This document shows, in pieces, positions 49,476 to 60,469 of a DNA stretch of 64,000 nt (position 1 is the first letter of the stretch; each line of letters starts with the position of its first letter). Source of the stretch: Paragonimus westermani (Eukaryota; Platyhelminthes; Trematoda; Plagiorchiida; Troglotrematidae); assembly GCA_008508345.1 (NCBI GenBank), contig QNGE01000777.1, positions 62,001 through 126,000 of the forward strand. The letters run 5' to 3'. The notes beneath the pieces were generated by a model. That model saw nothing but the letters and a program-made list of their open reading frames with translations. It ran no database searches and was not told where the DNA came from. Position numbers and translations under genes: made by a program.

Positions 49476-52400
49476 ACTTTTCACACTTGGGTCTCATCTA
49501 AGTTCATAATCCTGCCAAAATACTTATTAGTAATAGAATTTCTGTAGGTCCTTCTCCAGTCCAACTGCCAATTCGCCCTTTCACAACATGACTCCACGCT
49601 TGGATTTGAGTGCACTCGTTTTAACTTAATTAGGTCGTTGAGAAAGAGAAAATCATTACATTTTTTTTTCTCATTTTAAAATGTGATGGAACCAGTGTAA
49701 GTCATTGTGGTTACAGAGAATAAAATTAAGTAAAAGCAACTCATTCACAAACCACCCAATGTTCACCAGCTTCCCAGGAACACCAATGGTATAGGTAACA
49801 TCCGGTCACAAAACCCTGTAATGGACGGTACACAAATGAGAAATCACTATGTATTACAACTCACGCACAGACTCATTGTTGAACAAGCCAAAGATAAACA
49901 GTGAAATTGAGGACTTTATGGGCTAGTTCTCACATTACACTTACGTAAACGCTGTGATCCGTGAACAAAATAGCTGGATATCTTCATAAGGTGGCCGATC
50001 ACTCTCGCGTACGTGTCCGTGCAATTGTGCTGTAAAGTCTCTCACCTTTGCTGGTAGGCTGTCTATGAAAGTTTGCATCATCCGCTGTGTATACCCAGTT
50101 TAGTTTAATCTGAAGTGACGATGTGTTTGTAACCGGAGATGCTGTGATCTTTGTAAAGAACTGCCAGTATGGTACAACGGTACGTGCCCTTGATGAATGC
50201 ATTGTCAGCATCGTCCAATTTAAACGGCTATGGTAAGAAAAATCCCTTTACGACACACCGATTCGTATCTTATTTATGATGGGACTTTTCGTGTACTTTT
50301 TGATTAAAAGGCTGTTGCTGTCCTCAAAAACGCCGAACAGCAAAGATTCACGAAGGCCAGTTTGGACAAAACTGTGTCTCATCACATGCAAGCACCGTGG
50401 ACTTACTTCCGGTGCGTCACCACCGTGATAACCTACTCCGATCAACTAGCTCTCAGAATGCGACAAAATTCATAAGAGAAATGAGGAACATCAAACCACA
50501 GATGGGATGAGACCATGGTTTTGGTGGGCATATCAGTAGAATGACAGTACAAGTGTGCATCATAAGAGTTGGAAAACGTTTGGTTATCTAGACGATCTTG
50601 GAAGTTGGTGCGCAAAACGGCTAACTTGTGAGCACGATTGCTAATCCATCCACGTCAGGATACGTCCTACACGCAACACAGTAGTACTAGTGTGGTCACG
50701 TTCGAACGACGAGGTCAGTTAACTATAGCACTCAGGAAGCCTTTCACTTTTAACCGAAATCAATGAGAAAGCAATGCTGGATTGAGCTAAGATGCACGGC
50801 GTTCGAGGAGCTCGTATATGGAGTCTAGTTGTCCATGTTAGTGACTCGAGGTTCATCTTGTGATAAGATTGTGCAGAGCCCGGAGTTCAGTTAGCAGAGA
50901 GGTTCGCTCATGTTGCTACTCAAGGTAACACAAGTACCGTACACGAAGGCAAACCGGTTCGAAGGAACCGAGTGGTGTCGAAGAAGGGTAAAGTGATATC
51001 CTAAACTCTCATTCGTTTCCCCCTAACAACTGAGACCAGCCACTGTCTGTCAGGAGACGCTGACTTCAAGGTTGATCAAACTGGATTATTAACTTTTGTT
51101 CCGTTTCTTAACTAGCTTGTTCGCCGTATTGTAACCCCATCCAACACTTCTGTGGACATCTTGGTCGCCAGGGAAAACGGAGTAGAGCTCTTGCCTGAAA
51201 CAACTTGTATACATGACTTGGAACAGTTTCTCTAATAATCCGTAATGTAAAGTAGCTTAACGCATAGCACAAGGTGTTTTTTTAGAAAATAGTCCTGATA
51301 CACACTGACAACATGAACTATCAACACAGATGTCCATTTTTCGTCATGCAGTTTATGGCTGTCATTGAAAGATCCTTGTTCTTGGGATGCCTCCTTTCGT
51401 ATGCATGTTTGTTAACTCTAAGTGCATTTTCATTCTGGACCTCTTTCGTCAGCTTTCTGATTATGCTGCATAAACACCGGATCCATTGTGCAAACAAATG
51501 CTAACCGCGAACAGCCCTTCTGAGTTCTTAGTAGGGGGGAAATGCCCTGGTGTCTTATAACCTGTACATCTTTGTAAAAGTCGGTAGGTAAGCTGAAGCC
51601 ACACAGAAGTTTAGATCGACAGACCCATGGCAGAACAGATGGAAATAGGGGGTATACAGATTCCATGATCTTTACTGCCACTCCCACTTGAGATTCTACT
51701 CTCTATTAACAGGGTCAGTGATTGATAGAAAATGCATTCGACACACGACAAATTGTAGACGGCTAACAATACGTGTGCGCATGCCACGTGGTTTGATCAG
51801 CATGTGACTGAGCTCTAATTTTGGTGCTCCCTCAGACAACCTTGAAGACCAAACGACGGCTTAGTTGGCAAGTGGGATTGCAGATATATCGTTCGACCTA
51901 ACGGCAATTTTTCAGCACCCCTACGCTCGCGCGTATACCCACTAAACAAACACATTTGCGCGGATCTTTTACATTTGTCTAGCTCACACCCACCACAAGG
52001 ATGGAGATCGAACGGCCTTGGAGGTAACGCGTTAGCGCACGCTTGCGCGCACCCTTGCCATTGTGAAACAGCTTCGTCACCGCCACCGAACTGTCCTACC
52101 TTTCACTGTTGTCGTTCTGTGATTCGGTCGCGAGACCGATGCTGCGACAATCGCTCGGTTGTTATGTCGTGTCCAATTGAATCATGTGCCGGCTTGTGTG
52201 TGTGTTGTACGTGTGAATGTTTCAGCTGTTGCAAGCTTGCCTCTGCTCGCCTGCCCGTAGCCGCGTCAACCCGATGTACTGATCGTCATCGCTAGACGTA
52301 GTCGAGGTGTTTGTTTTCCGAGCGGCCCAACTGGTATGTGTAAAAGCGCATTCACGTTACAGTCGGACGAACGCAAGACATGCACACACCAGGATCTGTA

Positions 52401-55400
52401 AGAAATTTGTTTGATTCACCTCAGTAACCGTACAGAGCAAAAATGTTCATTCTGTCTGACCAGTCAACATCAGATACTAGCCGGTGTTTTGACGAGCCGG
52501 CTGGGAAGTTAATGCAATTAAAAGTATCAGCAAAGTAGTTGAAAAAGTTAGAGTTTAATATAAATATGATCGAATACAACTAGTCGGGTTATGGATGATT
52601 TACATTCTACCGCGCAGACTGGAATTTCAATTTTTCGGAATAACAGTAGTCATCATAGGACGTGCTTTGCAATCAGAAACATATGTGGTCTGGGACTGTA
52701 GGACATTTCCCTCGTATGATACGTTAATCAAGGGAACCCGTTGCTGCTCCAAAAAGATATACTTAGTACCAGGCCACATTACTGGTTTATTGCTGGCTTA
52801 GAAAAAGTCGGTAGTTTGGCGATCACAGTACCTGGTTTGCGTATTTGTCGATCAGATAAACACATTGAACAAACCTCGATCAGTCGAACAGTAGGAGAAA
52901 GCTACACATGTTATGAAAAGTGATAGCTATATCTTGGATACACACACGCGCACACAACGGGTTAGCGTCCACAACACAGTGGTTCACTGAGGCACTAGGA
53001 TAACGAACATATCAGCGATCGTTGATGCATCGAATGCCATGTGCCCACACTGTTCACTTACAGTACCTAAACTGGCGCTTAGACTGAAGCACCCCTGTCC
53101 GTCGTCGGTGCCGCCACAAACGACACTACCAGACTGACCATGACAAACCTTAAAGGAACCAATCGGACAGTGACAGACATCGGCAACTACGTATGCAAGC
53201 AAGCGGTGATAAACCCTGTCACGAGACTAGCAACGTTCGTCATAATACGTTCGTTCGCATGCGCACGTACACACGCTGGCTGAGATATCCGACTGCACGT
53301 TTCACCCCGTGAATGGAAGACTAATGGGTCACGCTGCTATCAGTCAAAGGCCTTAATAGTTGTAGTCAAGGTGGCACACGTTCTCTTGTTCAGTGTCCTT
53401 CGCACTCCCAAATTCCCGGTAAAACTTATCGTTAACTCCCTTGTCACTTTTCTGTGGCTCAGTGTCGGTTCAGCTCTAAATGTTTAACTTGATTTCCCAA
53501 AATACAAGGGCTTACTCTGTGAAGCCTCCTAACCGAGTTGGGTCAGCAAATTCCCAGCGCACATTATCGAGGTATAACAAGCACGTGTGTGTGGAGTGTC
53601 CAGGTGACACCTCTCCTTTTCATCACCAGGGTATGCTTAGGCTATCCTGACCCGTCTTTGGTTGTTGACCCAAATTGGTCAGTAGGTCTGTTAGTACAGG
53701 TCCGTGGGAGGTGTTGGGACACATGCGGATGATTCCGTTTCTATCTTATGTCTCATTCATCTGATTTGTGAAGACTACCAGAGAAGTGTTAATCACAACC
53801 GGGGAATTCCTTCAAGTCATCCTAAACTGAGGCTAAGTCAGGGAAGTGTGATACCGAGTAACGCAAACGTGACGTCAGGACAAACCGAATCGGAAACTCT
53901 GGTGAACACTGACGGGCTAGTCGGCGGGCGAGGTATTAAATCCAACAGTGTCAGGAGTGACACGTTTTAGATATGCCGGTCAGTGAGCAGCTATATCCCT
54001 AAGTTTGCGTTTCTCATACAGGCACACATTTATCCTGTTTTGAATTGACTACACTAGTTGGGAAGTCCGTTAACGTATTGTGATGATGGATGTTTCCAAC
54101 CCACCTATTAATTCCACTTAACAGGGACAGTGTTAGATGCCAAACTTTTGTAGGCCGTGTTCGGTTGATGTTTTCCTTCAACTAGCATCCAACTCCTTGC
54201 TACCCAAAAAAGAATGTTAGAATACACATTGCCGTTACATAGACGACGCATTGCACCCTTGCATTTAAAGTGGTGCCTCTGTGCCAAAGCCTCACGATTT
54301 TTCTGTGGACAGCCTGCTTCCATCACGTTGTGTGCAGACGATTTGCTCTTTCATTAGCGAGTCTACCGGTAAGTTTCCAACCACTGTTTCTCTGCATCAC
54401 AAAATGCTCCTGTTGACTGTGGTTTTAACGTATGGATATTAATTGGGGTTCACATGTTAAGTGTTTACGGCTTCACTGTCCATTTGGTGGGAGTGGCAAA
54501 GCAAGCCAAATAACCCCCGGGCTATATATAACGATTTTACTGTCAGTATCCTGTTAGGCTCTTGGCGAACTGATTAGTCGATTAAGTTTTGACACACGGT
54601 CACGGACCACATGATTGCTGCTCACTCAGGCCGTGATGCAGGTTGTGTAGCTGATCCGTTGACTGATGGTTCTTCACAGCGCGCACCCGGGGTAAGCGCG
54701 TTGTTCCTGTTATCTTCTTGATATTTACTCACACAAGTGTGGATAAACACTAAGGTGTGATTAAGCAAATCATGTGTAACATTTGGGTTGTAAACTTTCA
54801 TTCTTCACCTACACTGAGTTGTGAAGAGTTGCATTACTGCTCGCGTACAGTTGACTTAAAGGGACGGTTTAGCCTTATCAAGGTCAAATTTGCTCCAATC
54901 ACTTCTACTGCAACAGGTCACATCACGGAGTCTTCGTTTTACAATCATCCGGGGATTGCATCTTTTAATGAATTAGAGCGCCTTCTTAAGGCTTTTCATC
55001 CAGCGCTTTAAGGTTAACGGTGACACACCCAAGCTGCGGTATGTTACAGGTTGCTTTGTTCGGTTGGATGTGTCAAAGTGACAGACTCGGGAAATTTGTA
55101 CTGGCATGCGGTTAGTGTGTTAAATGCAGTCCCGTCAACTATTGTTAACGGGTGAGCTATAAGCCGGGTGGACATGAGACTATTCAACCATACGATGCAG
55201 TTTATAGTGCAAACATGTACTCATGATAGAGTTAGTGCTTTTAGAGACCTGACAGTGACCAGAATAATTGCAAGTTAAAGACAACATTGGTCGTGCGTAT
55301 GTGTCCATTTTTGCTCTGTGGATCAGCGGCCTGAAATGTTTGTGTGGGAGATACATACAGACCCGTGGTATTCCAGCAAGCTAGTCTGTGTCAACCCGTC

Positions 55401-58400
55401 AGTCTACACCAGATGTACTGGTTGTGTGAGCAATGTGATAGACTGCTTCGGTGCATTTAGCAAACCGCCAAGTTTCTGACCGTAACTGAGGTGATGGAAA
55501 CGGTGGTTTGGGCAGGCACCGCAGATGTCGACACAGCGGCTGTCACACGGTGCATCGTTCACCGTACCTGTTGATGGTTAAGAACCTCAAGGTCTGCAGG
55601 CAATAACGCGGTTACTGGCTGTGAAAGCTTCGTGTGCCTCCGCTAATCATAGTCAGTAGGCGTCACCAACTAGTTTGGTGGTTGGATTACGGTCCAAATC
55701 GCCGACTTGGGAAGCGCTCGGAGAAGACTGTGTAATGCACTCCACACTGAATCTTTGTCCATAAGTTTCTGACCCCTCGTTCATCAGCTTCCGCACTTTG
55801 GCTCATTCTATTTCCATCATGCGTAGAGTAATCATCACTGGGAACCGGTCACAGGTTTTGCATTCCCGCGGACTTTTCAATCGGCCCTTTCAGACAGTAC
55901 CACCGTATGTGATTTTCGATTTTAGAAGGGCCTGCCATTAATGTACATTTTTACTATGACCGGGAACACACTGTACTGGAAGTGAACACACAGAATGACC
56001 GACCACTCCAGTTTTTAATAATAATCTAAAAACGGTATATATATCTGACAGTGCCGCAAGGGAACCACAAAATAAACGGGTAACCTCTAATACTTTGAAA
56101 CCCGGTTATGCCCGCTTACACCGTACCATCATTTCCAATGTACTTATTGAGAGAACTATCAACCATCGGAGTCGAATGAATTGCAGAACAGAGGTGGATG
56201 CGGAATTTGTCATGTGTGCCTTTTGTGCGATGTAAGATGAGGCCAAGAACACCGAATAACACAACGAATCTACCTTGCGGGGGTTGTTGGCGTATTGACA
56301 TAATCTGAGTGCTGATAATCTTTTTTTGTCTACCACCAGCAAATTGATGCATTCAGTGACTGTATGTCCAACATTAAGCTATCACTGGTCCAAAGGGTGC
56401 GTCTCAGTCAGAGCCACATTACTGTCTCCATAGTGACCAGATCCCCCTTGTGATTAGTGTCTTACGTCGTTCCAGTTAACCTAGGTCTGCCAAATCCATC
56501 AATGCTTCACTGAGTTTTGGGATCAAAATACCAACGTCTTGTTACTCTATGCAGGGATTCGTTTTTATCTACAACTGATCAGACAGCATATCAAGGCAGG
56601 TCTGGTAACGAGAGCATTGATATTCGTAATCAGTTTTTAACCCCAGGGTTGGGTCAAATCTGGTGACTGTCTTTTATATTCAGTTCACATCATCATACTG
56701 AAAAACCGCGCTACGTGCTGGCTAAATTGTGAACATATTGGTTTGACTGAATTTGACATCTCATGTTAGACAAGTCGTCAAAACGATCACATAACAAACA
56801 CTTAATGAATCAGGCCAGTAGAAATGATATCCAACCAGCGCAATCGATGAGGACCGGACCAAAATAGATGAACTACAGTAGGTCATCAATCAGTCTGTCA
56901 AAGCTTCAGGAATAAGATGGTGGTGTTGCAAGTAATGTCCGGAGACACTCGTTTCCGTGGGCTCGGACAGTATTTTCAAGCTTACGGATGGTTCCCTGCA
57001 GGACACGGTAATTCAGACGAATGGCACAAAACGGGACAGCTGAACAACGTTTAAGAGTGTCCAAGCCCGAAACTGTTCGGATTGACCATCCTCACTACAG
57101 CTGATAGATCACAGACTTATAGGAGTGACTCACTGGAATCTGTCTCACTGAAGTAATGGTGAACTGGTTTATAGCAGTTACTGGTAGAACACGCTACTCA
57201 TCTCCTTAACACGTCAGGGTGCCTGAAAACGTAAATCTATTCGTTATTCAACTGTCTTGCGAATTCAAAATCCAAACTGAGGTGGTAATTTTAAATGGGA
57301 GTTGTTTAGATAGTAAGCCTTGTGAGGCTGAGATGTCAATCTAGGCAGCGGTCGCTACAAACAGGCAACCATGTTGCATGAAACAAAGCCTGCACAATTG
57401 TATAAAAGGTTCTGAAAGCTTAGTCCAGTAGTTCCGTGTCTGAACTTATCGACCCCCAGGTACTTAAATCCTGTCACAAACTATCTTTCTGAGCAAAACG
57501 TTGGTGCTCCCTCACACAACAAGCACAATGAGAAGGCTAAAATCAGAACACTGACAACCGGAATCACTTAATAGAATCCAAGGGGTTGAAAGTTATGTGG
57601 ATGGATATTTGGAAAATGACGTTTGTGGCATCGTCTTTCTTTAATCCACCCCTCCCCCGTATCGGCACTTTGTGCCTTCACATTACCCGTTAGGAAGCAA
57701 TATCGCCTACTTTAGGAAACATAGGCTCTGAATATGCTGACGAAGTTCATGGAAGACAAATTCCATATTTGAACGTATTCCTCTCAGGATTAGTATGCCA
57801 GATTGACCCACTCCAGTGGACTTCCGCGGACATATTGACCAAATGTGAGTTGAGGTTCCACTTGTGGTTTCACCTCACACATCCCGTATGCAGTAGGGTT
57901 CAGAACACAGAAGATAGGGAGACGCATGAATTGAAACTTTTGTAGCACAGTCATCAGACCGTGGGTCACAGTGTTGGTAAAATCTTCATTCCTCAAAATC
58001 AAGAATGTGACTCTATAAAAGTAAAACCTAAGCCAAGAAGGCAAACAGACACCAAGTGTGACAACCACAGAATGAATTCAACTATGGGAGTAGATGCAAG
58101 TGTGGCATACACCGGGTGAGGAAAACACAATTTAAAATGTCACGAAAAATCGCACCAAGTAAATTAAAGTACGGGGAGGATAATGAGGATACCACTGCCC
58201 AAATTATTCCATTGGGAAGGTGTGTGCTATTAAGTGACCGGGAATGTTTAATTTGCATGAAGGAAAAACGTATTATCCAAAACACACCCAACATATTTGC
58301 CATATCTTTGTCGGTGGTTTGTTGGGGTTGCGACAATGGGTTACGAGTAAGAGATACGTAGCCGCTTTCACCAAAGCATCACATTGTCACGTCACTACGA

Positions 58401-58511
58401 TTTGTGACGCGTCTAAATCCTTTGCGTACTGTGCACCTGAATTTACAGCTAATGAGATATTGCTAAGTGAATGTACGGATGTCCGCTAAAACAACACACC
58501 ATCAATCAGTC
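49476..58511. other. Receptor intron interior; no exon seen
   Basis: No nuclear-receptor or transposon coding motif recognised. A CpG-rich patch at about 51900-52330 has a Cys-rich 106-codon frame on the plus strand (51975-52295), but its cysteines do not form a spacing I recognise and it is probably not an exon. Confidence 0.45.
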
Positions 58512-59311
58512 CGTTTTAGGATTGTATCATCCCATGATATAGAATCGACATAATGTAATGTACAGAAAACAGACTCGCAGTGGCTAGTACATTCACTTTA
58601 ACAGTCTCGTTCTGTTAAATCAAAAGCGAAACCTCATATGATGCCTGACGGGCAAAGATCTGCACCTCTGATACTTTACAAGCTGAGCTAGACTTTCTAC
58701 AAGAAGTGTTCATGCAGAATGGCTACCCAGTGCGTTTCATTCAGAAGGCGGTGCGGACGGTAGACCTGAAACTTAAGCCACCCTCTCGAATAAGAAACTT
58801 ACGTTTATTAGTCTCTTTCAAAGGCGATCCCATGTCCGAAGTTATCTCTACAAAGCTCAGAAAATCAGTCGAAACAGCCCACCTTGCTAATCAATTGTGT
58901 ATTAGTTTCCGTTCAACACCCGTTATCATGTCACAATTCAAAGACAAACTTCCCCATTCCACAACCCGTTATTGTGTGTACTCATTTGTTTGCTCGTGTC
59001 CAGCATCATAAATTGGTCGTAATACTAAACGGTTGTCGGACAGAGTGCGTGAACACCATCCTGCGTGGTTGAACAGTGGTGTGATTAAAACGATTTCAAG
59101 CGTGATTGTTGCTCACTTAACGGACTCCAATCATTCTGTCTACTGAGTGCCAAGAAATCGCTCAAAAACGGTAAGATTCCGAATGTTGACCGTTGTCGAA
59201 GCCATTAGCATCCGATTACGCAACCCTGACCTCTGCGCTCAGAAGAAGTTCGTGCGGGCGCTTGACCTCCCCTGGCCCACAATCAGTCAAGCACATGATT
59301 TGGAACAGTGA
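58512..59311 (+). mobile_element. 5'-truncated Penelope-like element (RT end plus GIY-YIG endonuclease)
   Basis: One plus-strand protein can be followed to its natural stop at 59309-59311, broken by one frameshift near 58647 and stops at 58517, 58585, 58612, 58646, 59009 and 59144. The order is: RT C-terminal 'F-stop-DC', YRKQT and HFNS-L blocks, the KRNLI block, ICTSDTLQAEL with QNGYPVRFI, the RPVI/LK-KLPH block, a GIY-YIG endonuclease, and a C-terminal AISIRLRNP block. This matches the fluke Penelope-like family. The RT core with its catalytic Asp residues is missing upstream, so the copy is 5' truncated and dead. It is in sense orientation in the receptor intron, 1 kb before the second DBD exon. 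Confidence 0.82.
58679..59311 (+). pseudogene. Penelope-like linker and GIY-YIG endonuclease remnant
   Basis: A single frame runs from about 58649 to the stop at 59309, interrupted only at 59009 and 59144. Residues from 58679 read LQAELDFLQEVFMQNGYP and later KDKLPHSTTRYCVY. Next comes CSCPAS, a stop, then IGRNTKRLSDRVREHHPAWL. In the family the interrupted site is the YIG motif, so the TAA at 59009-59011 replaces the conserved catalytic-pocket Tyr codon (one base from TAC or TAT). The Arg and His of RVREH are kept. The C-terminus carries AISIRLRNPDLCAQKKFV. The domain normally nicks target DNA for insertion. Confidence 0.82.
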
Positions 59312-60321
59312 CTGCGTAACTGATACCAAACACGCCGTCCGTTACCTATATTCACCGTTTTCCCAAATCGCCCTAGTTACTGTTTTCAAACTTATTGTGT
59401 TGTAATTGGCCTGATGATCAAACACAGAAAACAAGTCTTGTTCGCTACTCTGTCGCCCTCAAAAACTCACTATGAAGGTAAGGGTTTCATCTGGTTCTTC
59501 TCTGGCAATACGTACAGCAGCTGTTTTGGAAGCTGCATCCTAATCACCAAACGTACGTATCTTAATCAACGAAACTGCCTGAGCTACGGAATGACTTCAG
59601 CTAGATTCTTGTACGCTCAACGAAGTGGCTTGGCTTGGTTAAACCACCGAATACTCCGGACACACTATGAATGTGGATGGGGTCGGTTCAGCACCCGCGT
59701 GGGCTGCTTTCTGTGTTGTACAGTGGTGAGAAAATGCAGTCTGCCCATATATCAGCACTTTTATGACCATCTTCGGTTTGTGATTCGTCTGAACACGTTT
59801 ATCAAACAGAAAGCTGGACTACCCCTAGTACCACAAACCCTGAGCGATAAACCCGTGATGTGTTGATCTCAAGTGTGTTCCGTAACGTCGTGCTACATAT
59901 AGCCAGTTGATGCGACAGTAGGGCCTTTTTCATAGATGTACACCTATGTCTGGTAAAATGAGTCAGCTCACATGCAAATTTGCATTAGGAGCCTTCCATT
60001 GTCATTAGCTCAGTTCCAGGCGCGATTTTGCTGTCCGCAATCCATTCATCTAGCATACTACTGATTCGAATGGCAGAATCTACATCGCTTTTCTAACCTA
60101 CTCTCATCACATCTAATCTACACAGTTAGAAAAGTATTATAGTGCGAACTTATTTATCAGAAATAAGAGTTTTCTTCCTACTTGCTTACAAGTGTAGATG
60201 GCAAATCCACTGGTTCACTTTTGTCCAGGTTGTTCAGGTCACAGATCGTCTTTTCATTTAATCTTGAGTCCATTCAATATATTTCTCATCTAATACGTAA
60301 TTTCTCTTGCATTATTCACAG
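59312..60321. other. Intron between Penelope-like fragment and second DBD exon
   Basis: Holds the longest unassigned plus-strand frame in the intron, 59414-59866 (150 codons, Cys- and aromatic-rich). It has no recognised motif and no obvious splice sites, so it is most likely chance or further element sequence. Confidence 0.4.
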
Positions 60322-60469
60322 AAATTTTTCATCCGTAGCTCGAAAGGAGATAATGCCGGAAAATACACGTGCACCAAATCGAACGTCTGTGAAATTAACA
60401 AAGACACTCGAACTCACTGTCAACGATGTCGTTATCAGAAGTGCATACGATTGGGGATGGTCCTTCCTG
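60322..60469 (+). CDS. Nuclear receptor, exon with second DBD zinc finger
   Basis: This exon follows a TTCACAG acceptor at 60321 in phase 0, so it joins the exon ending at 41197 without a frame change. It encodes 49 codons plus one base and ends at a CTG|GTAAGT donor. It begins KFFIRS, completing the P-box helix. The second C4 finger follows, with Cys at joined residues 280, 286, 296 and 299 in the family spacing C-x5-C-x9-C-x2-C. The D-box is TKSNV, and the finger ends in the hallmark CQRCRYQKC followed by LGM. All eight zinc ligands of the domain are present. The phase-1 donor shows the gene continues; a second DBD and the ligand-binding domain would lie beyond the window. The flanking reading frames are not conserved. 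Confidence 0.93.

Larger units (their letters stand above)
41198..60321 (+). other. 19.1-kb intron splitting the receptor P-box
   Basis: GT (41198) to AG (60321), phase 0. It cuts the DBD between the two adjacent lysines of CEACK|KFF. It contains an RTE copy in antisense (44858-47675), a hairpin repeat (49384-49475) and a Penelope-like fragment in sense (58512-59311). No further nuclear-receptor exon was found inside it by reading for zinc-finger cysteine patterns; a short regulatory exon would be missed by this method. Confidence 0.85.

Noticed and set aside
51975..52295. Cys-rich 106-residue frame as a possible zinc-binding exon
   Set aside because: Cysteine spacing fits no zinc-finger pattern I know, and no splice sites bound the frame.
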